Virus record (IMG/VR): IMGVR_UViG_3300024313_000004
Span: 62,001-126,000 of that record
From: a virus
Reading direction: 5' to 3' (one strand)
DNA: 64,000 nt
Shown here: positions 35,700 to 44,387 of the stretch, one piece after another
Position numbering within the stretch: position 1 is the stretch's first letter
Layout of the letters: every line of letters begins with the position of its first letter
Position numbers and translations under genes: made by a program
Notes under the pieces: generated by a model
Databases searched by the model: none
What the model saw: the letters and a program-made list of their open reading frames with translations, nothing else
Told to the model about the DNA's origin: nothing

Positions 35700-36662
35700 T
35701 CAACCATGAATTATCTCTCTTATTTTTCCTATAAACGATATTCCGACTATGATGGGATCTATGGAAGATTCCATCATCAATGTATATTCACAAACAGTGT
35801 TTGCTACTTTAAATAATAAATTAACATCCTTTCCATTCTCAATCGACCAATCGATGAATGGTTTACCCAATAGTTTAATCATTGAGTCTATTTTCTCCTG
35901 ACCAAAGTTTGACATTAAAAAGTGGTAAACACTTTCATAGTTTCCACTTTCATATAGAAAGTTATAAAGATCATTTTTGACCTTACTGGATACGTTACTA
36001 ACACCATTATTTATCTCACCAGTTTCGATGAAATCTTGAACTTCAACAAGTATATTACGAAAGTCTGGAAACTTCTTATTGATAATATATCCTAAGTTCT
36101 CTTTAGAAATCTCTTTCCCTTCTTTAGGTAGAATCACATTTTGAATTCTTTTATATAATTCGGTTTTTAGATACCTTTCTTCATTCGCACCTATGCAATC
36201 AAATCCAATAGTTTTAATTCTAGATTTTAGTCCTTCTGTTATTTTATTTATATGATTTGTAGTTATTATAAATCTAACATTATTGTTATACTTTTCTATA
36301 AATGCTTTGAATGCATCTTGGAATTGTGCAGAAACTCTTTCGAACTCATCCAGGAATACATATTTAATATCTGAATTAGACTCAAACATTGGTGTGAATT
36401 TACAAAAATTTTGTATTTCCTCTCTAAGGACATCTATAGATGTATCCAAAGAACAATTTAGTTCTAAGAATGGTGTCTCTTTACTATACTTACCAATAAG
36501 TATTCTCGCTAAACTTGTTTTACCTGTTCCATAGTTTCCATAAAATATATAATGTTGATTTATACCATTTTCAAATTGTTTACGTATTCTTGGAAGAAGA
36601 ATTATATCTTCTATTTTTTTGGGTCTCCATCTTTCCCAAAGTATTAGACTTTTTACTGACAT
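35700..36662 (-). CDS. Sliding-clamp loader ATPase (T4 gp44-like)
   Basis: 320 residues, near T4 gp44 (319). ERWRPKKIEDIILLPRIRKQ is the typical RFC-type opening, Walker A is GNYGTGKTS (42-50), Walker B FLDEFERV (103-110), sensor 1 TTNH, and a SRIKTIGF segment stands where the SRC arginine finger lies. The C-terminal half is helical collar. It loads the replication clamp, which in T4 also activates late transcription with gp55; the clamp and the gp62 partner are not in this window. Confidence 0.85.
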   Translation of the reverse strand: MSVKSLILWERWRPKKIEDIILLPRIRKQFENGINQHYIFYGNYGTGKTSLARILIGKYSKETPFLELNCSLDTSIDVLREEIQNFCKFTPMFESNSDIKYVFLDEFERVSAQFQDAFKAFIEKYNNNVRFIITTNHINKITEGLKSRIKTIGFDCIGANEERYLKTELYKRIQNVILPKEGKEISKENLGYIINKKFPDFRNILVEVQDFIETGEINNGVSNVSSKVKNDLYNFLYESGNYESVYHFLMSNFGQEKIDSMIKLLGKPFIDWSIENGKDVNLLFKVANTVCEYTLMMESSIDPIIVGISFIGKIREIIHG

Positions 36663-36713
36663 ATTTAAAATTTATTTATCACATGATATATAGTTATGCA
36701 GAAGGAAAGTTTA

Positions 36714-36724
36714 TTTAATATATA
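36714..36724 (+). promoter_or_regulatory. Late-promoter-like box 4 nt before ATG
   Basis: TTTAATATATA then ATGA then the ATG at 36729. The first ATG (36725) opens only a six-codon frame, so 36729 is used. Confidence 0.5.
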
Positions 36725-36728
36725 ATGA

Positions 36729-37709
36729 ATGATTGGAGATAGTTTTAATTTTGAAGATGTATTCTTTAGAGACTTAACAGTTTGTGTCTTAGATACGCTA
36801 GAGGGTCAGATAAAATGGACAAATAGATTTACATCTGGTGATGTTTTTGTACAAGTTCCTATATACTACTCACTTACTGGTGATGAGAGATTCTTATTAG
36901 ACTCATTTTCGGATGATATAGTATCTGAAAATAGGTTTGTCGAATTAAATACCGATATGATACCAAGAGGTCATTTAACAATGACTGGTTTTAATATAAA
37001 ATCTGATGAATTTGCCAATCCAAACGTTTGGTTGAGGATGGTTATTGAGAATGAGGTGGAGATTAGAAAAGTCTTAGGTAAAGTTAGGGCAATTCCAATA
37101 ACTGTAAATTATGATTTAGAAATAACATTATCAAGCGAGGTCGATACTTTTAAATGTAGTCAGGCTATATTAGATACACTTTGGATTTATAAATTCATGT
37201 ATTTTGAACACAATTTCATGAATATTGATGCAGTAATTGTTATGCCAGATTCAAATACCATTGAAATGAGTAGAGAAAAAAATCTAACAAGTGATAATAA
37301 TATAAAGTTGAAGGTATCATTTACGGTGGAAACATACTACCCTGCATTTAGAAGAGACCGGGTTACAGATACTGGTTATCCAAGAGAATTTGGATCTGGT
37401 ATGAAAGATGCCAATGGATTTGAAATTACTGGTGGTTATTCTGATTACTTTGAACAACCTTGGATAAATGGACCCTTTGATCCAAATAATCCTTTACCAG
37501 GATACGGTCAAACCGGTAGTTTCTATAATACAAATGGTGTAAATCCAAATGATATATATGGAACATTTGGAGAAGACGGTTATGCAATTGTACCAAAACG
37601 TAGTAGATGGTTCAATAATATATTAAAATCTAGAGAACGTGCTGGTGGTAGTTCAATCAATCCGGTTACAGGGCAACAAAATATAACTCCAAGAGATACA
37701 AATAAATAA
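36729..37709 (+). CDS. Tail sheath completion/terminator protein (T4 gp15-like)
   Basis: 326 residues. The N-terminal domain follows T4 gp15: LEGQIKWTNRFTSGDVFVQVP then IYYSLTGDERFLLD aligns with gp15's ...LESGDKFIRVPITYAS-x-x-HF; later ITVNYDLEITLSSEVDTFKC and QAILDTLWIYKFMYFEHNF align with its YELSIFTRYEDDMFQIVEQILPYF region. gp15 caps the tail tube and sheath and joins the tail to the head. The last ~110 residues are Gly/Asn/Pro-rich and flexible. Alignment was done by eye. Confidence 0.7.
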   Translation: MIGDSFNFEDVFFRDLTVCVLDTLEGQIKWTNRFTSGDVFVQVPIYYSLTGDERFLLDSFSDDIVSENRFVELNTDMIPRGHLTMTGFNIKSDEFANPNVWLRMVIENEVEIRKVLGKVRAIPITVNYDLEITLSSEVDTFKCSQAILDTLWIYKFMYFEHNFMNIDAVIVMPDSNTIEMSREKNLTSDNNIKLKVSFTVETYYPAFRRDRVTDTGYPREFGSGMKDANGFEITGGYSDYFEQPWINGPFDPNNPLPGYGQTGSFYNTNGVNPNDIYGTFGEDGYAIVPKRSRWFNNILKSRERAGGSSINPVTGQQNITPRDTNK

Positions 37710-37779
37710 AAAAAAATAGAAAAAAACGGCTTTTTGTAGTTAATATATACTCTATAATATAAAAAAAATATCTAAAAAT

Positions 37780-39063
37780 ATGAAGAATCTTAAACTTGAA
37801 TTGTTTAACTTTAAAAAGAATCTTTCTCTTGAACAAGATGAGATCTCTACGATAGTTGAGGGACATATGAATGCTTGTAACACTGCATCAGAGAAAACAA
37901 TTGTTAATTCGTTAAACGAAAGACTTAAACCTTATACTTATGATAAAAGTGTAAAGTCTCTTTTAGAAGGGTTGAACGACGATATGAAGAACTTCGAGTT
38001 ACTTTATGAGTTGAAAAACCTTTACAATGTTCTTAACACTAAGAATAGTGGTGAGTTATATAGACAACCTATTAATGTACTTCTACAAACTATAAACCTT
38101 GAAACTGATCAAGATAGAATGTCTAAAGTATTAAACGAACTTTCGGTTTATGATTGGGTACCTGAGATTAAACTATTCGTTCATAATTTAACAAAATCTC
38201 CTGAACAAAAATCAAATTTATTAAGTGGTGGTAAAGGTGAGTCTATTTTCACAATAGTTGAATCTGTTGAAGAGGGTCACATTGCATTAGTTAAAGATTC
38301 TTGGTTCCTTTTAAGTGAGAGTGTTATCGAAAAGACATTAGTTGAAAATCATGTTAAAGATGAAGAAACATTGAGATCTTTAAGAATGTTAGAGACTGCA
38401 ATGAAATATGCATCTGTCACAGAGGATAGAGTTAATTTTAAAATTTCCGAGTACTTAACAATTGGTTTATCAGTTGGTAAAAAAGGTAAAGTATTTATCA
38501 ATGATGATGAGATGAATGATGAGACAACTTTAGAAAGTTTATTCAATTCTCCTATTATTCCAATTGTAAATAAAAACTTTTACCCAATCTTATTAGAAGT
38601 TTCTAGTAATCTTGATAAATTTGTTGAGTTAGATGTGGTTAAAAGAGTTAATAACTTAATTAATCCACATTTAGAATGTTTTGCATTTAATTATAAAAAT
38701 ACAACTTTCTTATATAGATGTGATGAGAGATATGGTAATTCATTTTTTAAGTATGAATCTGCATTAGAATTAGTTAATGAAGTAAGGAATGAACTTAATT
38801 ATGACTTAACTTACTTTTATGAAAATAAATTAGGTAAAGAACTTATTGTTAAAAGAAGATTGGAAGATAAAGAAAGAGAAATAACTCTTAAATTAGAAGA
38901 CGTTAATTTTAACATTGATAAACTTAAAGGTTCTATTAAAATGGTAGGTGAATCTGAAGTATTGTCAACTGCACTTAATAATTTAGAAAAGAGGAAATCA
39001 GTTTTAGATTCTGAATTATATGCTATAAAAGAAACACAATATAATGAGAGAATTAAATTATAA
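37780..39063 (+). CDS. Probable virion protein, 427 aa
   Basis: Starts MKNLKLELFNFKKNLSLEQDE, loosely like the shared leader but with an extra residue before the F-x-F. It is a mainly helical protein with a C-terminal coiled coil (about residues 365-427, KRRLEDKEREITLKLEDVNF). TTAATATATA lies about 30 nt upstream with an A-rich leader, the arrangement used by the capsid, tube and portal genes. A terminator follows. No family was recognised; an abundant head or neck protein is inferred. Confidence 0.55.
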   Translation: MKNLKLELFNFKKNLSLEQDEISTIVEGHMNACNTASEKTIVNSLNERLKPYTYDKSVKSLLEGLNDDMKNFELLYELKNLYNVLNTKNSGELYRQPINVLLQTINLETDQDRMSKVLNELSVYDWVPEIKLFVHNLTKSPEQKSNLLSGGKGESIFTIVESVEEGHIALVKDSWFLLSESVIEKTLVENHVKDEETLRSLRMLETAMKYASVTEDRVNFKISEYLTIGLSVGKKGKVFINDDEMNDETTLESLFNSPIIPIVNKNFYPILLEVSSNLDKFVELDVVKRVNNLINPHLECFAFNYKNTTFLYRCDERYGNSFFKYESALELVNEVRNELNYDLTYFYENKLGKELIVKRRLEDKEREITLKLEDVNFNIDKLKGSIKMVGESEVLSTALNNLEKRKSVLDSELYAIKETQYNERIKL

Positions 39064-39080
39064 TTCATATTGATATTTTT

Positions 39081-39106
39081 AAAAATCCCCTATTAGGGGA
39101 TTTTTT
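39081..39106 (+). terminator. Intrinsic terminator
   Basis: AAAAATCCCC, loop TATTA, GGGGATTTTTT. Confidence 0.85.
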
Positions 39107-39180
39107 ATTTTATAAACTTTTTTGACTTTTTGTTATATAACATGAAAGTATAAAAAATCCATAAGGATTACAAAAAAATA

Positions 39181-39558
39181 ATGCTTAATTTAATGTATTT
39201 AAATAATAGAGAACTTTATATAGAATTAGTGGTTAGTAAGGCACAAGGTAGACTTACAAGACCTGCACAAAAAATGTTAGAACTACTTGCAAAAAAGACA
39301 ATCAAAAAAATGAGATACTGGTCTAATGATGATAAAATGGATTGTTATCAAAGTGGACTACTTTATGTTTTTCAAAACTGGTATAATTTTAACGAGGAAA
39401 AATCAGTAAATGCTTTCGCATATTTTACGGAAATATTTAAGCGAGGGATTGCGAAGGGTTATAATGACTTATATAAAAAGAAGGGTGATAATGACCACCA
39501 AATAAGGTTAATATCTATAGAAGGGTCTAATGATGGAATGGGTTTACACTCTTTATGA
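39181..39558 (+). CDS. Late-transcription sigma factor (T4 gp55-like)
   Basis: 125 residues (a start at 39193, MYLNNREL, is equally possible). YLNNRELYIELVVSK aligns with gp55 YVNNKELLQAIIDWK; the region DKMDCYQSGLLYVFQNWYNF then NEEKSVNAFAYFTEIFKRGI and YNDLYKKKG follows the sigma-2-like helices of gp55 (a tryptophan/tyrosine-rich core-binding region). T4 gp55 (185 aa) recognises the late promoter TATAAATA. The gene therefore fits the AT-box promoters found throughout the window. It is shorter than T4 gp55 and lacks its C-terminal clamp-binding tail. Confidence 0.75.
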   Translation: MLNLMYLNNRELYIELVVSKAQGRLTRPAQKMLELLAKKTIKKMRYWSNDDKMDCYQSGLLYVFQNWYNFNEEKSVNAFAYFTEIFKRGIAKGYNDLYKKKGDNDHQIRLISIEGSNDGMGLHSL

Positions 39559-39686
39559 TTAAACTATTTACATATGACATAATACTTCCACCAAGTATTG
39601 GAATGACTGCTATTAGTATAAATCCTTCAAAAAGTGCTTTGAGAAGATATAAGATTAAGAAGGTATTTCTACAATATTTATTGTAA
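39555..39686 (+). CDS. Possible small gene coupled to the late sigma
   Basis: The ATG overlaps the sigma stop (ATGA at 39555-39558). The 43-codon frame (MIKLFTYDIILPPSIGMTAI...) ends at 39686 and overlaps the convergent gene by 32 nt. The coupling suggests a real peptide. No motif is seen and it may be spurious. Confidence 0.35.
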   Translation: MIKLFTYDIILPPSIGMTAISINPSKSALRRYKIKKVFLQYLL

Positions 39687-39852
39687 TCTCTACTTTTATA
39701 TTCTTACCTGTAAATTCTGCAAGTTTCTCATCAACAAAGTTTGATGGATTATTTAATCTTACTGAATTTTCACCATTTACGGTTTCTATTAAAAAATTAT
39801 CTTTTGCCTCAAATACTCTACCTTGATATTCTTTTATATTTATTGATTTCAT
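39655..39852 (-). CDS. Hypothetical small beta protein, 65 aa
   Basis: MKSINIKEYQGRVFEAKDNF then ETVNGENSVRLNNPSNFVDE and a final strand IKVEITINIVEIPS look like a small beta barrel (OB/SH3-like). It is monocistronic with an AT-rich upstream region that is shared with the divergent cyclase gene. No family recognised. Confidence 0.5.
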   Translation of the reverse strand: MKSINIKEYQGRVFEAKDNFLIETVNGENSVRLNNPSNFVDEKLAEFTGKNIKVEITINIVEIPS

Positions 39853-39905
39853 AATATATTATTTTTTGTCTTACAAATATAAGTATAATTTTACATTATC
39901 ACAAA

Positions 39906-39915
39906 TTTATATATA
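39906..39915 (+). promoter_or_regulatory. Late-promoter-like box 5 nt before cyclase ATG
   Basis: TTTATATATA then ATAAT then the ATG at 39921. Confidence 0.45.
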
Positions 39916-39920
39916 ATAAT

Positions 39921-40580
39921 ATGAGATGGATAAACGACTTTAGAGTATTCGAATCTAACGATTCTGATGATAAAACAAATAAGAGATCTGATAGGTTACT
40001 TACTGACGCACAACGGAACTATGAAGAGAATAAGAGTGAGTATCCTGGTGGTGATTCGCCTACAATGCTTTTCACAGATGTTGTTGGATCTTCTAGTATG
40101 TGGTCTGATGATGCAAAAACAATGAGTATTCAGTTGGATAAACATTTTAAAATAATGGATGATTTGGCAAGAAAAAGAGGAGGATTTGTTGTTAAGACAA
40201 TTGGTGATGCATTTATGATTTATTTCAGTAAAAGTGAAAAATCTTTGGAGAATGCAATCGATTTTGCAGTTGATGTTATAAATACAGAAGAACTACCACT
40301 TAGAATTGGTATATGTTCTGGTAAAATGACTGCAAAAAAATGTAGAATACAAAATGTAGAGCTTCTAGATTTCTTTGGTGATGTTGTAAATACTGCATCA
40401 AGAATGGAATCGAAAGTCGCAGAGAAGGGTTCAATTGCATTCACATCTGTTGATAATATTGATGAACAAATAAAGTCGATATCGAAAAAACATAAGGGTT
40501 TGATTAAAATAGAAGGATCTAGTATTCCGGATTTAAAAGGTGTGAAGGTTCCATTTGTATATAAATTAAGAGTTAAATAA
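39921..40580 (+). CDS. Class III nucleotide cyclase with capsid-targeting-like leader
   Basis: 219 residues. After the leader MRWINDFRVFESN and a ~30-residue linker comes a complete class III cyclase homology domain (48-217): FTDVVGSS with metal Asp53, KTIGDAF with Lys92 and metal Asp96, RIGICSGK, and LLDFFGDVVNTASRMES with Asp150, Asn157 and Arg161. Lys92 and Asp150 are the adenine-choosing pair, so an adenylate cyclase is the default reading; class III relatives also make cyclic pyrimidines in bacterial defence. All catalytic residues are present, so it should be active as a homodimer. There is no membrane or sensor domain. Promoter-like box 5 nt upstream. Confidence 0.85.
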   Translation: MRWINDFRVFESNDSDDKTNKRSDRLLTDAQRNYEENKSEYPGGDSPTMLFTDVVGSSSMWSDDAKTMSIQLDKHFKIMDDLARKRGGFVVKTIGDAFMIYFSKSEKSLENAIDFAVDVINTEELPLRIGICSGKMTAKKCRIQNVELLDFFGDVVNTASRMESKVAEKGSIAFTSVDNIDEQIKSISKKHKGLIKIEGSSIPDLKGVKVPFVYKLRVK

Positions 40581-40633
40581 TATAAATAAAACTTTTAAGT
40601 ATATTTTCATATAAATGATATAAAATTATTTTT

Positions 40634-40933
40634 ATGAACAAGGTTATTTTACAAATTTGGGAAGAGTCTGAAAGAGGATCGGTGATAATACCCTCCGGAT
40701 GTTCTCTACATTTAGACTTTAAAGAAAGATTGAGTTATATTAGTAAAATTTATGAGGGTAGAGAGTCTGATACTGTACCTGATGAGTATGATAGAATCGT
40801 CGGTGACGGAGTTGAGGTCTTTGTAGAAGATTCACTTTTTAACATAATCAAAAAAGATAAGTCAGTTAGAATAACTGAGTATCAAATGAATAATCTTATA
40901 TCATTAGATGATATAACAATAAAGGATATATGA
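40634..40933 (+). CDS. Hypothetical protein, 99 aa
   Basis: Starts MNKVILQIWEESERGSVIIP after an AT-rich leader. It is acidic alpha/beta with a Cys at residue 23. It overlaps the next gene by 4 nt (ATGA), so both are co-translated. No family is recognised. Confidence 0.55.
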   Translation: MNKVILQIWEESERGSVIIPSGCSLHLDFKERLSYISKIYEGRESDTVPDEYDRIVGDGVEVFVEDSLFNIIKKDKSVRITEYQMNNLISLDDITIKDI

Positions 40934-41274
40934 TAGTTACATTTTATATTATAATATTTAGTTTTATATTTTCAGAAATATATCATTTTTTTAATAAAAA
41001 AAGATTAGATATTATCTTCAAAAATAAAGATATCGATACAATCAGGAAGTCTGATGGTATTTTTTATATCTTAAAAATACTCTCTATAATTTGGCCAATT
41101 ATTGGCCTTTTTTCAAGCTTTATTGATATATTTTTACTATTGATAGTATTTAATTTGATTAAATTCATATTCTATCATATATCAGAAACTACTTATAATT
41201 ATTATATAAGGATACTACCATTTATAAACATAACTTTATATCTAATAATACTATATTATAAGTTTATACACTAA
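40930..41274 (+). CDS. Small integral membrane protein
   Basis: 114 residues with three strongly hydrophobic segments: about 1-18, 48-78 and 94-112 (Ile/Leu/Phe-rich), separated by a Lys/Asp-rich loop (NKKRLDIIFKNKDIDTIRKSD). Coupled by overlap to the preceding gene. A holin-like or superinfection-exclusion role is possible, but no lysis enzyme is adjacent. It converges on the gp4-like gene with an 11-nt overlap. Confidence 0.55.
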   Translation: MIVTFYIIIFSFIFSEIYHFFNKKRLDIIFKNKDIDTIRKSDGIFYILKILSIIWPIIGLFSSFIDIFLLLIVFNLIKFIFYHISETTYNYYIRILPFINITLYLIILYYKFIH

Positions 41275-41791
41275 AGTTTTTTAGATTATCTTCTGTTATT
41301 ATGATGAATGAATAACCTTTTTTTTTACACCACTTTATCATAGTTTCCCATTTCTGTTTATTTTTATATGCCATCTTTAAATCATATTCAAAGCTCTTCA
41401 ATTTCTTCATTCCTTTATCAGGGACTGTTAGTTTACCTTCTGTTAGTGCAATAACCATTTTATACTCCTTCATCGGTTTAACTTCAACCACCACTTCTTT
41501 CAGAACACCATCATCTCCTCTCATTCTATAGAAAAAATCTGGATAATATCTATGTGCTTTTATTCTAGAGTCACCATTTTCAAAGTGTGTCATTTGATAT
41601 GGGATTTCTAGACATTCTGCACCCCATTGGAATATTTCATCTTTTAAATCTAACCAAATCATAATCTTTTGTTCCCAAGAACTTCTGTAATATACACCAC
41701 CTTCTGAATTAAGTTTTAATACTTTATCTTTATTTTTTGGTATGAAATTACCTCCATGATACTTTTTATTACTAGGTTTCGAATTTATCAT
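41264..41791 (-). CDS. Head completion nuclease (T4 gp4-like)
   Basis: 175 residues. GGNFIPKNKDKVLKLNSEGG then VYYRSSWEQKIMIWLDL matches gp4/gp50: F-x-P-x-N-x-x-K...YRSSWE-x-x, a TnsA/restriction-fold segment with Glu, then YYPDF (Asp) and VVVEVKP (E-x-K), the three residues of a PD-(D/E)XK site. In T4 the protein finishes packaged heads, probably by trimming DNA, before tail joining. A divergent plus-strand gene starts 46 nt away with a shared TATATATA region. Confidence 0.8.
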   Translation of the reverse strand: MINSKPSNKKYHGGNFIPKNKDKVLKLNSEGGVYYRSSWEQKIMIWLDLKDEIFQWGAECLEIPYQMTHFENGDSRIKAHRYYPDFFYRMRGDDGVLKEVVVEVKPMKEYKMVIALTEGKLTVPDKGMKKLKSFEYDLKMAYKNKQKWETMIKWCKKKGYSFIIITEDNLKNFSV

Positions 41792-41837
41792 ATGATTGAT
41801 TTTTTTTTATTTATATATAAAAGAAAAAAGTTTACAT

Positions 41838-42539
41838 ATGAGTAGTGGTGTATTAGATGAAAAAGTAAGATTAAGTCTTTTAGTTTATGGTAATGGTATT
41901 GAAGAGAATTTTAGAACAAATTCATTCTTTATGATGGATAAATACTCTAAGAGTGATGAAATGGTTACTTCAAAATCAACTACTGATATACAAACAGGTG
42001 GATTTTACTTTCTTCACTATATGGATGATTCAAATTGGATGAAATACTCACCGGTATTTGTGGTTGAACAAAGAAATTTCAATAACCAAATTATTGTTAT
42101 GGCAGTAAATTTGAATTTTATACCATTAGAAGTTCGTGTTTTAATATTTGATAAGTACATTACTGAAGAACATTTTGAGAAGGATTCATTCTTAAAAGTT
42201 GATTATAATGGTATGTATGCCGAGTTGATAAAATTTGGATTTGAATATGCATTAATGGAATATAATGCCATACAAATAAAACTGGTACATAAAATAAATA
42301 TGAATTTATTACCAAGATTTTTATACTCACAACATCCCAAGGCTACTTATGATCCAAAAAAACTTATGGATATTTGGTATAAGAAATTAGAGACTAAATC
42401 AAAGAGAAATCAAGAATTGATGAATTCTATGTTAAATGAATTCTATGATATAAATAATGAGATATCTGATAAATATTCGGTTATGAAAGGTCATATAGAA
42501 AGATTAAGAAAAAGTTATAAGAAGTATGGAAATGGGTAA
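41838..42539 (+). CDS. Portal-adjacent virion protein, 233 aa
   Basis: Start taken at 41838 (MSSGVLDEKV), which follows a TTTATATATA box and A-rich leader; an upstream extension would lie inside the promoter. The protein has GGFYFLHYMDDSNWMKYSPV then VVEQRNFNNQIIVMAVNLNF and a C-terminal helical region (WYKKLETKSKRNQELMNSML). It lies directly before the portal and is likely a head-neck component. I do not recognise a named T4 counterpart. Confidence 0.6.
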   Translation: MSSGVLDEKVRLSLLVYGNGIEENFRTNSFFMMDKYSKSDEMVTSKSTTDIQTGGFYFLHYMDDSNWMKYSPVFVVEQRNFNNQIIVMAVNLNFIPLEVRVLIFDKYITEEHFEKDSFLKVDYNGMYAELIKFGFEYALMEYNAIQIKLVHKINMNLLPRFLYSQHPKATYDPKKLMDIWYKKLETKSKRNQELMNSMLNEFYDINNEISDKYSVMKGHIERLRKSYKKYGNG

Positions 42540-42618
42540 AAATAGTTATTAGTGTCACTTATTTTATTTTTTGGGAGTTAACTATTTTTATATATAACTT
42601 AAAATTTTAATAATTTTA

Positions 42619-44349
42619 ATGGCATCATATAATTATAATAACGAAAGAGAAGGACAAGGAATGGGCTTTGTGAACTCTGCAGTAGAAAATAAAGGTCTTT
42701 TTAGTAGGATTTTAAGAACCTTATCAAACCATGGTATGAACTATGATGATATGATTATCAGAAATCAAGTTGGTATTGGTATAAACGAAGATCCTTATGC
42801 AGCTAAGGGTAACTCTATGTATGATTTCTTCTCACAAAGGGCAGTTGCATCTGTTTTAAATAGAAAGTCAATTCCCTATTTAGATAAGGCATATGGTGAT
42901 AAGAGAAGAATACTTAGAGAGTATTCTATAAAAGATGAGATCCGTGATATGGTTAGTTCTGTTGCAGATGAATGTATCGTTTATAATGATGATAGAGATT
43001 TTTGTTCACCTAGACCAATTTCAAATGATTACTCACAAGAAGTTAGCGATAAATATCAAGAATATTTTGAAAAAATATATAATAAATATGGATTTTCCGA
43101 TAGTATAACAGCATGGAATATGATGAAAGATTTCCTAATCGATGGTTATGTTGCAATAGAGATTGTTTATGATGACAAAAAAAAGAATATTGTTGCATTT
43201 AATAGACTTAGACCCGAAACACTTGTTCCTGCATATGAACCAAATGTTGGTCACTTATGGATACAATTCCCTGAGGATCCGCAATTAAGAAGAATATTTT
43301 TAGATTCGCAAATAGTTTTCGTTTCTTACTCTACACAAAATGATTATTCAGAGACATCTTATGTCGAGGGTCTTATTAAACCTTATAATCAATTAAAGAT
43401 TCTTGAGCAAACTAAGATAATGTTTAACGTTATAAATGCAACAATTTATCAAAAATTTACTATTCCTATCAAAGGTCTTTCAAGACAAAGAGCAGAAGAA
43501 CAAATAGGTCAACTTATACATGATTATTCAGAAGAAGTTGAGTGGGATGATACGTTAGGTACATTATCAATGAATGGTTCAAAACATTTACCTTATAATA
43601 AACAAATATGGTTTCCTGAAGGTGATGCAGGTACTCCAAATATGGAACTTGTTTCTCCACAAGGACATGATTTAAATGAGGATGGTATGCTTAAATGGTT
43701 CCACCAAGCACTTAAAAGGGCTTCTAAAATTCCTTTAACTAGATTCGAAGGAGAAAGTGGAGGTGGAAATTTAGTTAGTGATGCTGCAGAGATGACTAGG
43801 GATGAAATTAAGTTTCATAATTTCATATCAAGGGTTAGAGCCAATTTTAAAGAACTTATTGTTAAACCTTTAAAATTACAAATGTTGATTGAGTTTCCTG
43901 AACTGAAAGAGGATGATATGATTCTTAATCAAATGGATATTATTTTCTATACTAATCAAATATTCGAAGAATGGAAAAAAATAAATAACTTAGCAAAAAG
44001 AGCAGAGGCTATAACTACACTTACTAGTGTAATGGATGGTGAAAAACCTTATTTCCACATTGAATGGATAATGGATAATGTTTTCAAACTTACTCCTGAG
44101 GAGAAAGCAGAGAATCAAAAATATTGGGCAAAAGATTCCGGTAGTGGTGATGGATCCGGGCCAGAAGGAGGTGCTCAAGGTGGAGACTTCGGTGGAGGTG
44201 CTCAAGGTGGAGACTTCGGTGGAGGTGCTCAAGGTGGAGACTTCGGTGGAGGTGCTCAAGGTGGAGACTTCGAAAGTGGACCAGAAGGTGGTGCACAAGG
44301 TGGTTCGGAACCACCTGCAGATGAAGGTGGATCAGAATTTGAATTCTAA
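42619..44349 (+). CDS. Portal protein (T4 gp20-like)
   Basis: 576 residues, near T4 gp20 (524). The clip and wing regions show REYSIKDEIRDMVSSVADEC, FNRLRPETLVP, FVSYSTQNDYSETSYVEGLI then KPYNQLKILEQTKIMFNVIN, IKGLSRQRAEEQI, MLKWFHQALKRASKIPLTRF and the crown helix near residue 460. The dodecameric portal joins the terminase motor and neck. From about residue 517 there is a Gly/Ala/Asp-rich tail with AQGGDFGGG repeats, not found in T4, which would project from the crown or into the head. TTTTTATATATA precedes the gene. Confidence 0.9.
   Translation: MASYNYNNEREGQGMGFVNSAVENKGLFSRILRTLSNHGMNYDDMIIRNQVGIGINEDPYAAKGNSMYDFFSQRAVASVLNRKSIPYLDKAYGDKRRILREYSIKDEIRDMVSSVADECIVYNDDRDFCSPRPISNDYSQEVSDKYQEYFEKIYNKYGFSDSITAWNMMKDFLIDGYVAIEIVYDDKKKNIVAFNRLRPETLVPAYEPNVGHLWIQFPEDPQLRRIFLDSQIVFVSYSTQNDYSETSYVEGLIKPYNQLKILEQTKIMFNVINATIYQKFTIPIKGLSRQRAEEQIGQLIHDYSEEVEWDDTLGTLSMNGSKHLPYNKQIWFPEGDAGTPNMELVSPQGHDLNEDGMLKWFHQALKRASKIPLTRFEGESGGGNLVSDAAEMTRDEIKFHNFISRVRANFKELIVKPLKLQMLIEFPELKEDDMILNQMDIIFYTNQIFEEWKKINNLAKRAEAITTLTSVMDGEKPYFHIEWIMDNVFKLTPEEKAENQKYWAKDSGSGDGSGPEGGAQGGDFGGGAQGGDFGGGAQGGDFGGGAQGGDFESGPEGGAQGGSEPPADEGGSEFEF
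44167..44274 (+). repeat. 27-nt in-frame repeats at the portal C-terminus
   Basis: About four copies of GGAGGTGCTCAAGGTGGAGA+CTTCGGT, encoding GGAQGGDFG. The copies are nearly identical at DNA level, so length variation between isolates is expected. Confidence 0.85.
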
Positions 44350-44354
44350 TATAA

Positions 44355-44387
44355 TAAAAAAGTCACTCAATTTGAGTGACTTTTTTT
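44355..44387. terminator. Bidirectional terminator after portal
   Basis: AAAAAAGTCACTCA, loop ATT, TGAGTGACTTTTTTT between the portal gene and the convergent minus-strand operon. Confidence 0.85.
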
